Part shown: positions 30,516 to 39,690 of the stretch, piece by piece
Position numbering within the stretch: the first letter of the stretch is position 1
How the letters are laid out: every line of letters begins with the position of its first letter
From: Thermoflexus hugenholtzii
Lineage (GTDB): Bacteria; Chloroflexota; Anaerolineae; Thermoflexales; Thermoflexaceae
Assembly (NCBI RefSeq): GCF_018771565.1
Contig: NZ_CP076326.1
Coordinates: forward strand, 186,001 to 250,000
Length of the DNA stretch: 64,000 bases
Direction: 5' to 3'
The notes under the pieces: model-generated
Database searches by the model: none
Seen by the model: the letters and a program-made list of their open reading frames with translations, nothing else
What the model was told of the DNA's origin: nothing
Made by a program: the position numbers and the translations under genes

Positions 30516-32378
30516 ATGGGGCCGGCCGGAGGGGCCTGCCGGAGCAGGGCCCTGGGATGGGTCGGGCTCATGACGTTGCTGCTGGGGATGGGGCTCCGGT
30601 TCTACCGGCTGGACGCCCAGAGCCTGTGGTATGACGAGGGAACGTCGGCCGGTCTCAGCGCCAGCCCCGTCCGGCGGATCGTGGAGGCGGCGGCCCAGGA
30701 TATCCATCCGCCGCTTTATTATCTGCTCCTTCACGCCTGGGGCGCGGTCGCCGGACGTTCGGTCTTCGCCCTGCGGGCCTTCTCCGCCCTCGGCGGGGTG
30801 CTGCTGATCGCGGCGACGGGGGCCATGGCCGCGCGGCTGTTCGGCCGCCGCGCCGCCGGCCTCGCCATGCTGCTGATGGCCGCGCATCCCCTGGCCGTCT
30901 ACTACGCCCAGGAGGTCCGGATGTATGCCCTCCTGGGCCTGTGGGCGGCGCTGCACTCCCTTTTCTTTCTGGCCTGGCGGGCACGGCCCCGGCCCGGGCG
31001 GGCCCTGGGCCTTCTCCTCACCGGGGCCGCCGGCCTCTACACCCACTACGTGTTCCCGGCCATCCCGGCCGCCCACGGCCTGATCATGCTCGGGGAGGCG
31101 ATGGCGCGGGGCCGGTGGCATCGTCTCATCCGCTGGCTGGGGTTGCAGGCATGGATCGGGCTGGCCTTCCTGCCCTGGGCTCCCGCCGCCTTCGCTCAGC
31201 TCCGACAGTGGCCGGCACCGGCCCCGGTTCCCCTCCCCGAGGCCTTCCAGGCCATCCTGCGGGCCTTGGGCTGGGGGATCACCCTGCCGCCGGAGGTCCC
31301 TCCGCTGGTCCTCGTCATCCCCCTGGGGGGGATCGCCTTCGCCCTCGCCGGATCCGAACGTCGGGGCGGGGGCATCGGGCTGGCCCTGACGCTGGCCCCG
31401 GTGGCGCTGGTGCTGGGGCGGGGGGCCTATCGGGAGGCCAATCTCAAGTTTTTCATGGCCGCCCTCCCGGCCTTCGTGGCCCTCTGGGCCGCCGGCCTGG
31501 CGGCGATGGGGAGGCTGCGGGGGCCGGCCGGGAAGGCCGCCTTCGTCTTCGCCCTGGGGCTTGTGGCGCTCCCGATGGGCCTCAGCCTGCGGGCCCTGTA
31601 TTTCGATCCCCGTTTCGCCCGGGACGATTACCGGGGCCTGGCCCAGGCCCTGGCGGCATGGGTCCGGCCCGGGGATGGGATCCTCCTCTACGCGCCCGGC
31701 CAGGTGGATGTCTTCACCTATTACTGGCCGGACGCCCCGCTGGTGTCGGCGCCCCGGGGGCGGCCGCCTGCGCCGGAGGAGATCGAGAGGACGCTGGGTC
31801 CCGCGCTGCGAGGGCGAGGCCGGCTGTTCGTGCTCTGGTATGGGGAGCGGGAGGCGGATCCGACCGGGCAGGTGGAGGCCTGGCTGGACGCCCACGCCTT
31901 CCGGGCGGAGGAACGGTGGGTGGGACGGATCCGCTTCGCCGTCTATGGGCTGGGGACGCCGGAGGAATCGCCCGCCCCTGAGGTTCGGTTCGGGGAGGCC
32001 ATTGAGGTGGCGCGGTATGGGCTGACAGCCCGCCGGGCGCATCCGGGCGATGTCATCGGCCTGGCGGTGCAGTGGCGGGCCCTCAGGCCCATCCCGGTTC
32101 CCTACAAGGTGTTCGTGCACGTGCGCGGCCCCGACGGCCGACCGGTGGCGCAAACCGATCGGGAGCCGGTGGGCTGGCGGCGTCCGACCCCCACCTGGCG
32201 CCCGGGGGAGGTGATCTCGGACCGCTACGGCGTGTGGCTGCCGCCGGATCTCCCTCCCGGGCGCTACGCTCTGGTCCTGGGCTTCTACGGCCCGGACGGC
32301 CGCCGCCTTCCGGCCTTCCTCCGGGGGCAGCCGATGGGGGAGGAGTGGCCGATCGCGATCCTGGACGTCCAGCGCTAA
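30516..32378 (+). CDS. PMT/GT39-type membrane glycosyltransferase
   Basis: 620 residues. AQSLWYDEGTSAGLSA in the first loop and YYAQEVRMYALLGLW mirror the protein encoded at 26643, as do the many helices and the soluble C-terminal domain (VPYKVFVHVRGPDGR). The two are clearly paralogues. The gene starts 12 bp downstream of prs with GAGGAGGGACGGGG as ribosome site, so the two are likely co-transcribed. Confidence 0.75.
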   Translation: MGPAGGACRSRALGWVGLMTLLLGMGLRFYRLDAQSLWYDEGTSAGLSASPVRRIVEAAAQDIHPPLYYLLLHAWGAVAGRSVFALRAFSALGGVLLIAATGAMAARLFGRRAAGLAMLLMAAHPLAVYYAQEVRMYALLGLWAALHSLFFLAWRARPRPGRALGLLLTGAAGLYTHYVFPAIPAAHGLIMLGEAMARGRWHRLIRWLGLQAWIGLAFLPWAPAAFAQLRQWPAPAPVPLPEAFQAILRALGWGITLPPEVPPLVLVIPLGGIAFALAGSERRGGGIGLALTLAPVALVLGRGAYREANLKFFMAALPAFVALWAAGLAAMGRLRGPAGKAAFVFALGLVALPMGLSLRALYFDPRFARDDYRGLAQALAAWVRPGDGILLYAPGQVDVFTYYWPDAPLVSAPRGRPPAPEEIERTLGPALRGRGRLFVLWYGEREADPTGQVEAWLDAHAFRAEERWVGRIRFAVYGLGTPEESPAPEVRFGEAIEVARYGLTARRAHPGDVIGLAVQWRALRPIPVPYKVFVHVRGPDGRPVAQTDREPVGWRRPTPTWRPGEVISDRYGVWLPPDLPPGRYALVLGFYGPDGRRLPAFLRGQPMGEEWPIAILDVQR

Positions 32379-32599
32379 CGGCTCTGGACGCGGAGATCGG
32401 AATGGTTCCACGGCTTCCGGCGCGGGTGTAGGGCGCTTCGGTGCCCCCATCCGTCGATCCACCGGCTCCCTTCATCGAAGGCGCCCCTCCCATCTCGGGA
32501 ACCGGAAAGCCTGGAAGCAGGGGATGCGGTGCTCCGGCAGCTGCTTGGGTATGATAGATAACGAACCTTAATCCTCTGCGATCTTTGAGGAGGGAGGAG

Positions 32600-33082
32600 A
32601 TGGATCCGGAGGTCCGCAAGCGCACCCTGCGGTTGATCACCTACGGCCTGTATGTGCTCACCGCCGCGGACGGAGAGGAGATCGCGGCGGGGACCATCAA
32701 CTGGCTCTCCCAGGCTTCCTTCCAGCCGCCCCTCGTGATGGTGGGGATCAAGAAAGACAGCCATCTGCACGCCCTGATCGAGCGGACGGGGAAGTTCGCG
32801 GTCAACATCCTGGGGGCCGGGCAGAAGGAGATCGCCTCGGCCTTCTTCCGTCCCACCCAGGTCGCCGAGGGGAAGCTGAACGGCTACTCCTTCGAACGGG
32901 GCCCGCGGACCGGCGCGCCCCTTCTGGTGGACCTGCCGGCCTGGTTCGAGGCCCAGGTGACCGATGCGGTGCGCCGAGGGGACCACACGGTGTTCGTCGC
33001 GGAGGTCATCGAGGCCGGCCTGCGGGATCCGGAGGCCCGGCCGCTGGTGATGTGGGACACCGGATGGTTTTACGGGGGATAA
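32600..33082 (+). CDS. flavin reductase-like, FMN-binding split-barrel protein
   Basis: 160 residues from ATG 32600, preceded by GGAGGGAGGAG; an upstream TTG is less likely. LTAADGEEIAAGTINWLSQASFQPPLV is a recognisable flavin-reductase barrel start, and FAVNILGAGQKEIASAFF, PLLVDLPAWFEAQV and GDHTVFVAEVIEA follow the family order. Such proteins reduce FMN or FAD with NAD(P)H, often for a partner oxygenase; no partner is next to it. Confidence 0.85.
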   Translation: MDPEVRKRTLRLITYGLYVLTAADGEEIAAGTINWLSQASFQPPLVMVGIKKDSHLHALIERTGKFAVNILGAGQKEIASAFFRPTQVAEGKLNGYSFERGPRTGAPLLVDLPAWFEAQVTDAVRRGDHTVFVAEVIEAGLRDPEARPLVMWDTGWFYGG

Positions 33083-33097
33083 TGCGCAAAGCGGTGA

Positions 33098-34435
<1,338 letters not shown>

Positions 34436-34579
34436 AAGGCCGAACGATCTCCGGTCGAGTGTGTCGGGAAGGGACGGGGACCATCCGCGAATGGGCGGGC
34501 GCGGAGGCTTCGGGGACCATGGGCTCCGACCGGGATTCGCGGACGGTCTTCCCTATAGAACGAACAGGGAGGAGCCCGG

Positions 34580-35449
34580 ATGATCCGCGTGGTCACGGAC
34601 AGCGGCGCGCACCTTCCCCCGGCCCTCTTCCAGGAGCTGGGGATCACCGTCGTCCCTCTGGTCGTGAACATGGGGGGACGGACGTATTACGAGGGGGAGG
34701 ATCTGGACCTGGAGACGTTCTATGACTATCTGCGGTCCTCCCCCACCTTGCCCACCACGTCCCAGCCGCCGGTGGGCCGGTTCTACGAGGTCTACCGGCG
34801 GTTGAGCGAGGAGGGCGCCACGATCATCTCGCTGCACCTCTCCTCGGCCCTGAGCGGGACCTATGCGGCGGCCGTCGCGGCGCGGGAGATGCTGCCCGAG
34901 GCCGACATCCACGTGGTGGACACCCGGCTGATCTCGGTGCCCCAGGGGATCCTGGTGCTGGAGGCTGCCCGCATGGCCCGAGCGGGAGCGACGGCGCAGG
35001 AGATCCTGCGGCGGATGGAGTTCATGCGGGCCCGCACGGTGTTCTACTTCGTGCTGGACACCCTGGAGTATCTGGCCAAGGGCGGGCGGGTGAGCCATAT
35101 CCAGGCGCTCATGGGGAACGTGCTGCAGCTCAAGCCCATCCTCAAGCTGCACGAGGGTCGGATCGAGGCCCACGAGCGGGTGCGCACCACCCAGCGGGCC
35201 CGGGCCCGGCTCCAGGAACTGATCCGGGAATACGCGCGGGGGCGGAAGGACCTGCGCATCGGGGTGATGCACACCCGTCTCCCGGAGGTGGCGGAGGCGG
35301 TCGCCCGCGCGCTGCAGGAGGAGCTGCGGCCGGCGGAGATCTTCGTCGCCGAGGCCGGCCCGGCGGTGGCCACTCATGCCGGGCCCGGCGGGCTGGGCCT
35401 GGCCTGCTACGGAGAAGAGGCGGAAGGAGGCGGAGAATGGAGGGGATGA
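34580..35449 (+). CDS. DegV family fatty-acid-binding protein
   Basis: 289 residues. VTDSGAHLPP near the start, GITVVPLVVNMGG, TTSQPPVGRFYEVY and LSSALSGTYAAA follow the DegV order. Family members bind a fatty acid and can present it to FakA kinase; no fakA is visible here. The Thr/Ser of the TSQP motif, which contacts the carboxylate, is present. Ribosome site GGGAGGAG. The stop overlaps the start of the Uma2 gene. Confidence 0.9.
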   Translation: MIRVVTDSGAHLPPALFQELGITVVPLVVNMGGRTYYEGEDLDLETFYDYLRSSPTLPTTSQPPVGRFYEVYRRLSEEGATIISLHLSSALSGTYAAAVAAREMLPEADIHVVDTRLISVPQGILVLEAARMARAGATAQEILRRMEFMRARTVFYFVLDTLEYLAKGGRVSHIQALMGNVLQLKPILKLHEGRIEAHERVRTTQRARARLQELIREYARGRKDLRIGVMHTRLPEVAEAVARALQEELRPAEIFVAEAGPAVATHAGPGGLGLACYGEEAEGGGEWRG

Positions 35450-36078
35450 AGTTCGGCACGCGGGTGGAGGTGGCGGAGCGGATGACCGCAGAGGAGTTCC
35501 TGGAGCTGGCCCCGGAGGATCGCAAGGCGGAGCTCATCGATGGGGTGATGATCATGGCTTCACCAGCCCTGGACATCCATGAACGGCTGTTTGGCTTCCT
35601 GTTCCGTCTGATCAGCGAATATGTGGAGGCGCATGACCTGGGAGAGGTGCGGGGATCGCGGACGCCGGTCGTTCTGGCCTCGGACCAGGTGTATGAGCCG
35701 GACATCTTGTTTGTGGCCCGGGAGCGGGCGGGTTTGATCACCGAGCGGGGGGTGATGGGGGCGCCGGACCTGGTGGTGGAGATCCTGTCCCGGGCGACGG
35801 TGGCATATGATCGGGGGCCGAAGTTACGGGCGTATGAACGAGCAGGGGTGCGGGAGGTATGGCGGATCGATCCGTATGGGCCAGCGGGGACGGAGTTTTA
35901 CCGGCTGGAAGGGGGGCGGTTCGTGCCGGCCCGGGTGGAGGGCGGGGTGTTGCGGAGCGCGGCGATCCCGGGCTTTGCGTTGCGGGCCGGGTGGCTGTGG
36001 CCGGAGGGGCGGTTCATCCCCGTCCGGGAGGCCCTGGCCTGGATAGAAGCCCAGGGTGGGCCTTCCGCCGCCACCTAA
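35437..36078 (+). CDS. Uma2 family (DUF820) putative restriction-like endonuclease
   Basis: 213 residues. MTAEEFLELAPEDRKAELIDG and the PD-(D/E)xK-like core YEPDILFVARERAG...APDLVVEILSRAT...RAYERAGVREVWRID are typical of Uma2. Function in the cell is unknown for the family, which is often present in many copies in Chloroflexota and cyanobacteria. Starts 13 bp inside degV. Confidence 0.85.
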   Translation: MEGMKFGTRVEVAERMTAEEFLELAPEDRKAELIDGVMIMASPALDIHERLFGFLFRLISEYVEAHDLGEVRGSRTPVVLASDQVYEPDILFVARERAGLITERGVMGAPDLVVEILSRATVAYDRGPKLRAYERAGVREVWRIDPYGPAGTEFYRLEGGRFVPARVEGGVLRSAAIPGFALRAGWLWPEGRFIPVREALAWIEAQGGPSAAT

Positions 36079-36206
36079 GACGGAATCTTTTCGGTTTCCG
36101 AAGCAAGGGGCTCGTTCTTGATCCCGGAATGGCGTGAGGACAGCGACACGGCTGTCCGCCATCGCTCCACTGCGCTTTTCGGAAACCGGGAGACGGAGGA
36201 GCCGGC

Positions 36207-37280
36207 ATGTCGGAGCGCAGCGCTCCAGCCCTCCAGGGGGCCGCGCGCATCGCCCGGATGCGGGAGCGGCTGAAGGCCCTCAAGGCGCTCCTTCGGGAAG
36301 CCGGCATCGCCGAGCCCGTCACGGAGGAGCGCCTCGGACATCTGCGCCGGATGCTTCCGGCGGACGCCGTGCGGTTCCTGGGCCTTCGCCGCGCCTTCGA
36401 GCTGTTCCGGCCCTACACGCCGGACCCGCCGGACCGGGAGCCGGCCTGGATGGCCGAGCCCCCGGATCCGGCCGTCCTGGAGGAGCTCCGGCAGGTGGTT
36501 TCGCCCGCCGTCCTGGCCATCGCCTGGAACGACCGGTGGGTCACCGCCGCCACGGTGGCCGAGGCCCTGGGCATCTCCCAATCGGCCGCGCGCCGGATCC
36601 TCGCGCAGCTGCCACACCGGGAGGTGCCCAATCCCCACTACCGGCAGGCCGCCCCCATGCGGCTGGTCCGGATGTCGGACGTCGCCGCGTGGGCCGAGGC
36701 GAACCGGGATCTTCTGGACGCCTGGCGGCGGCGCCGGGCCGCCCGGAAGCCGCCCCGGCCCCGCGGGGTGGTGGGCGTCTGCCTGATGCGGCTTCCGTTC
36801 CGCGTCCTCGTTGCCGCGGTGGGGTGGGACGGCCGTCTGCGCGGCTATGACGAGATCCCGCTGCGGCGGATGGAGGGTTGGAGCGGGGAGCGACAGGAGG
36901 ACCATCTGTGGGACGTGGCGGCGGACGTCGTCCGGTTCGCCCGCCGGCAGCGCAGCGTCATCGCCCTGGAGGCAGGGCTGCGCAAGGCCTTCGCGCGGAA
37001 GCAGACCCGGCGGATCTACGATCTGCTCTGCTCCCGGATCCTGGAGCTGGCCCGGCAGCAGGGGATAGAGGCGATCCGGGTGCGTCCGCCCCGGACGGCG
37101 GTCGTTCGGATCCCGGCGCCCGAAACGCCGGAGGACCGGGAGCCGGAGGACTGGGAGCAGGCCTATCTGGTGGCTCTGCGGGCGATGGGGAAAGAGGCGG
37201 ACTTCGAGCGCCTGCGAAGGGAGGCACAGGAGCGGCAAGCGGAGTGGGACGAGACGTGGGATGAAGAGGAGTGGTGGTAG
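36207..37280 (+). CDS. unrecognised protein with helix-turn-helix-like segment and acidic C-terminus
   Basis: 357 residues, not recognised. The N-terminus is helical and basic. Near residues 112-132, VTAATVAEALGISQSAARRIL reads as a winged-helix or HTH segment, followed by a variable, Arg-rich linker. A mixed alpha/beta core (GVVGVCLMRLPFRVLVAAVGW, near 190-210; RSVIALEAGLRKAFARKQTR near 250) comes next. It ends in a charged, Trp-rich tail (DETWDEEEWW). It lies 70 bp upstream of a truncated actin-like gene. A DNA-binding partner of that actin is possible but unproven. Confidence 0.6.
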   Translation: MSERSAPALQGAARIARMRERLKALKALLREAGIAEPVTEERLGHLRRMLPADAVRFLGLRRAFELFRPYTPDPPDREPAWMAEPPDPAVLEELRQVVSPAVLAIAWNDRWVTAATVAEALGISQSAARRILAQLPHREVPNPHYRQAAPMRLVRMSDVAAWAEANRDLLDAWRRRRAARKPPRPRGVVGVCLMRLPFRVLVAAVGWDGRLRGYDEIPLRRMEGWSGERQEDHLWDVAADVVRFARRQRSVIALEAGLRKAFARKQTRRIYDLLCSRILELARQQGIEAIRVRPPRTAVVRIPAPETPEDREPEDWEQAYLVALRAMGKEADFERLRREAQERQAEWDETWDEEEWW

Positions 37281-37443
37281 CCACGCCGGCCCATACATTT
37301 TCCATGAATGATTCGTGTGGTGCCTTTTCTCCTTCTGGAGGAGGCCCAAGATGACAGGCGTGGGGTTTCTCGGCTTTGATCCCGGCTACGGGGCGTTGAA
37401 GATCTCTTCTTCCGAGGGCCCGCGGGTGCTGCCCTCGACGGTG

Positions 37444-37530
37444 TCAGTGCCGCGGGACGACCGGCTTGGGCGCCTCGATCCTCGCGCCATCCGACAGCAA
37501 GGCGAAGGCCTCCAGTCCCACGTCGATCCC
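37444..37530 (-). pseudogene. fragment of IS200/IS605 TnpB (RuvC-I region)
   Basis: About 28 codons reading GGIDVGLEAFALLSDGARIE, which matches the first RuvC motif of TnpB (GIDxGLxxFATLSDGxxIENP), including its catalytic Asp. No other TnpB part is present on either side. A short scrap left by deletion. Confidence 0.5.
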
Positions 37531-37582
37531 CCCACGTCCTCTGACCCCTGCGCCTCCTGGGGTGTGCGTGTGCCTCTCAATC

Positions 37583-37612
37583 TTGACACGGCTCATGTCC
37601 TCCGGGTAAAAT
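37583..37612 (+). promoter_or_regulatory. promoter of the tRNA-Ala pair
   Basis: TTGACA and TAAAAT with an 18-bp spacer, ending 13 bp before the first tRNA. The strongest sigma-70-type promoter seen in the window. Confidence 0.8.
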
Positions 37613-37625
37613 GAAGGATGCACGT

Positions 37626-37698
37626 GGGGCCGTAGCTCAGCTGGGAGAGCGCTCCTCTCGCACGGGAGAGGTCGCCGGTTCGAATCCGGTCGGCTCCA
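37626..37698 (+). tRNA. tRNA-Ala (anticodon CGC)
   Basis: The acceptor stem GGGGCCG pairs with CGGCTCC. D-arm GCTC/GAGC. The anticodon stem CTCCT/GGGAG encloses loop CTCGCAC (anticodon CGC). T-arm GCCGG-TTCGAAT-CCGGT. The CCA end is not encoded. Confidence 0.95.
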
Positions 37699-37713
37699 CT
37701 GGTTGGAAATCGT

Positions 37714-37786
37714 GGGCCCGTAGCGCAGCTGGGAGCGCGCCTCAATGGCATTGAGGAGGTCACGGGTTCGAATCCCGTCGGGTCCA
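37714..37786 (+). tRNA. tRNA-Ala (anticodon GGC)
   Basis: Acceptor GGGCCCG/CGGGTCC, D-arm GCGC/GCGC, anticodon stem CCTCA/TGAGG with loop ATGGCAT (anticodon GGC), T-arm ACGGG/CCCGT. It shares the promoter of the first tRNA, 15 bp away. Confidence 0.95.
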
Positions 37787-37795
37787 CCTGTTCCG

Positions 37796-37820
37796 GGGCG
37801 CGAAAGCGCCCTAATTTTTA
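37796..37820 (+). terminator. terminator of the tRNA-Ala operon
   Basis: Hairpin GGGCGC-GAAA-GCGCCC with a stable GNRA loop, followed by TAATTTTTA. Confidence 0.82.
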
Positions 37821-37839
37821 TCCGCCGTGGGATTGTGGA

Positions 37840-38166
37840 TCCTGCTAAAGGCGGGGAAGGGGAGTAGTAGGCCATCCTCCAGCGAGCGGCCGGCTGGTGC
37901 GAGGCCGCATGGCCCCTGAGGAGGGCCAGCGGGGCGAGGGTCCCCCGGGTCATCCCCGGATCCCGGGCGGCTCTTGCGGAAGCCCCCAAAGGCTGAACTC
38001 GCCCCGGAGCTGCCGGGGTGAACGCCTGCCCGGCGGGTAGCCCCGGCCGGGTCGCGCCCGTTACCGCGCCAGAGCGCACCGGAGGCGCAGACCCCGCGCT
38101 CCCGGTGAATCAGGGTGGGACCGCGGAGGAGCCCCCCTTCGTCCCTGACGGAGGGGGGCTCTTTCC
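37840..38166 (+). promoter_or_regulatory. T-box riboswitch leader
   Basis: The conserved T-box AGGGTGGGACCGCG lies at 38112-38125, just before a terminator. Upstream, GGAGTAGTAGGCCAT contains the AGTA of the specifier-loop motif. An apical stem I follows (CCAGCGAGC...GGTGCGAGG), and ATGGCC closes the helix on the 3' side. This is a transcription-attenuation T-box: uncharged tRNA favours the antiterminator and turns on the genes below (DUF457, ilvE, leuS). The specifier codon cannot be fixed by eye. The variable base after TGG is G, not the T expected for a tRNA with A73 such as tRNA-Leu. Confidence 0.85.
38129..38166 (+). terminator. attenuator terminator of the T-box leader
   Basis: GAGCCCCCC pairs with GGGGGGCTC across a loop containing TTCGTCCCT, followed by CTTTCCTT. 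It competes with the T-box antiterminator. Confidence 0.85.
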
Positions 38167-38216
38167 TTAAACAGACCGGGGCTCGAAGGATCCCGAATCG
38201 TTCCGGAGGGAGCGGG

Positions 38217-38732
38217 ATGACCGTGATGGCCCATGCGGCGGCCGGCGTGGTGGCCGCGTATGTCATCCAGCGCGCCGCCCATCAGCCCTTCCACCTGGGC
38301 GTGGCGGGTCTGGCGGCCCTGCTCAGCGGGCTGCCCGACCTGGATCTCCTGTGGGGCTGGTGGCGCCGGCGTCGGGCCGGGGGCGAAGGCCATAATCCCC
38401 ACCACGCCCTCTGGACCCACACTCCATTGTTCTGGGGGATCTGGGGTCTTTGCCTGGCCTGGGCTTTCCACCTGCCGGTCGCCCTGGTGCTCGGGCTGGC
38501 CCTCGTGCATCTGCTGCTGGACAGCCTGGGGACCGACGATGGGATCATGTGGCTGTGGCCGTGGCGGCGGCGGCAGTATGCCCTCTGGCCTCGGGACCTC
38601 CACACTGCCGGGGTGCGGGGGCTGGCCTTCTATCGCCGCTATTACCGGCAGCCTCTTTTCCTTGCGCTGGAGCTCTCCTTGCTGGTGCTGGCCGGGGCCG
38701 TCGTGGCCCATGAGCTGGTCTCCATACCCTGA
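38217..38732 (+). CDS. YdjM/DUF457-type membrane metal-dependent hydrolase-like protein
   Basis: 171 residues from ATG 38217 after [52 protein letters not shown] and [12 protein letters not shown] give the His/Asp pattern of the family (H...D-x-D...H-x-x-x-x-H...D). Four hydrophobic helices. Family members are membrane proteins of unclear substrate. First gene under the T-box; ilvE follows 14 bp after its stop. Confidence 0.75.
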   Translation: MTVMAHAAAGVVAAYVIQRAAHQPFHLGVAGLAALLSGLPDLDLLWGWWRRRRAGGEGHNPHHALWTHTPLFWGIWGLCLAWAFHLPVALVLGLALVHLLLDSLGTDDGIMWLWPWRRRQYALWPRDLHTAGVRGLAFYRRYYRQPLFLALELSLLVLAGAVVAHELVSIP

Positions 38733-38746
38733 GCAGGAGGACCCCG

Positions 38747-39676
38747 ATGGCGCTGAGAAGCGACTGGATCTGGTGGAACGGGCGGCTGGTCCCATGGGAT
38801 CAGGCCACCGTCCACGTGACGGCGCACGCCCTCCACTACGGGACCAGCGTCTTCGAGGGGATCCGGGCGTATGAGACGCCGCAGGGGCCGGCCATCTTCC
38901 GGCTGCGGCCCCATTTGGCCCGTCTGTTCTTCTCCGCCCGGCTCCTGCGCATCGAGATCCCTTACACGGAGGAGCAGCTGGCCGAGGCGGTGGTGGAGAC
39001 GGTGCGCGCCAACGGCCACGCCTCCTGCTACATCCGCCCCCTGGTCTTTCGGGGAGCGGGTGTCCTGGGGGTCGACGGCCGCTCCTGCCCGGTGGAGGTG
39101 GTGATCATCACCTTCGAGTGGGGGAAGTATCTGGGCCAGGAGGCCCTGGAGAAGGGAGTGGACGTCATCGTCTCCTCCTGGCGGCGCATGGCGCCGGACA
39201 CCTTCCCGGCTCTGGGGAAGATCGGGGGCCAGTATGTGAACTCGCAGTTCGCCGCCATGGAGGCCCATGACCTGGGCTATGCCGAGGCGATCATGCTGGA
39301 CGCCTACGGCTACGTGGCTGAGGGGAGCGGGGAGAACCTCTTCCTGGTGAAGGACGGGGTGATCTACACGCCACCCCTCCACAACTCGATCCTGCTCGGG
39401 GTCACCCGCGACGCCGTGCTCACCCTGGCCCGGGAGCAGGGCCTGGAGGTCCGGGAGCAACCGATCCCCCGGGAGTGGCTCTACGCCGCCGACGAAATCT
39501 TCATGACCGGGACGGCGGCGGAGATCACCCCGGTGCGATCAGTGGACCGCATTCGCATCGGTTGCGGGGAGCCGGGGCCGATCACCCGGCGGCTGCAGGA
39601 GCGCTTCTTTGCCATCGTGACCGGTCAGACGCCGGATCTTTATGGATGGCTGACGGTGGTGGATCGGAAAGGATAA
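38747..39676 (+). CDS. ilvE: branched-chain-amino-acid aminotransferase
   Basis: Final transamination step for Leu, Ile and Val. 309 residues of class IV PLP fold. [13 protein letters not shown] (31-43), [11 protein letters not shown] with the PLP Lys158, [10 protein letters not shown] and [11 protein letters not shown] are the family landmarks. Ribosome site CAGGAGG. Lies between a membrane protein and leuS under one T-box leader, which makes sense for an operon sensing amino-acid supply. Confidence 0.93.
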   Translation: MALRSDWIWWNGRLVPWDQATVHVTAHALHYGTSVFEGIRAYETPQGPAIFRLRPHLARLFFSARLLRIEIPYTEEQLAEAVVETVRANGHASCYIRPLVFRGAGVLGVDGRSCPVEVVIITFEWGKYLGQEALEKGVDVIVSSWRRMAPDTFPALGKIGGQYVNSQFAAMEAHDLGYAEAIMLDAYGYVAEGSGENLFLVKDGVIYTPPLHNSILLGVTRDAVLTLAREQGLEVREQPIPREWLYAADEIFMTGTAAEITPVRSVDRIRIGCGEPGPITRRLQERFFAIVTGQTPDLYGWLTVVDRKG

Positions 39677-39690
39677 AAAGGAGGTGTGGG

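Larger units (their letters stand above)
37351..37614 (+). pseudogene. truncated actin-like (ParM/Alp-type) ATPase
   Basis: A perfect start (GGAGGAGGCCCAAG then ATG) and the phosphate-1 loop FDPGYGALKI, then VLPSTVSVP, match the first 30 residues of ParM/StbA-like bacterial actins. After about residue 32 the reading loses similarity and stops after 87 codons, where a TnpB-like fragment lies on the other strand. A full family member would have about 320-400 residues. Read as the 5' end of a gene cut by an IS200/IS605-type event. Confidence 0.5.

Noticed and set aside
29553-32462. Very long minus-strand open frame (969 codons) opposite prs and a glycosyltransferase gene
   Set aside because: It is the antisense of two well-recognised genes, with Gln/Pro/Gly/Arg-rich low-complexity sequence typical of GC-rich shadow frames.
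37444-38079. 211-codon minus-strand open frame
   Set aside because: Runs antisense through both tRNA genes and the T-box; only its last ~28 codons resemble TnpB, so just that scrap is kept.
39475-39690. Upstream extension of leuS
   Set aside because: Lies inside ilvE in another frame; LeuRS begins at MERYDPQ with a strong ribosome site.
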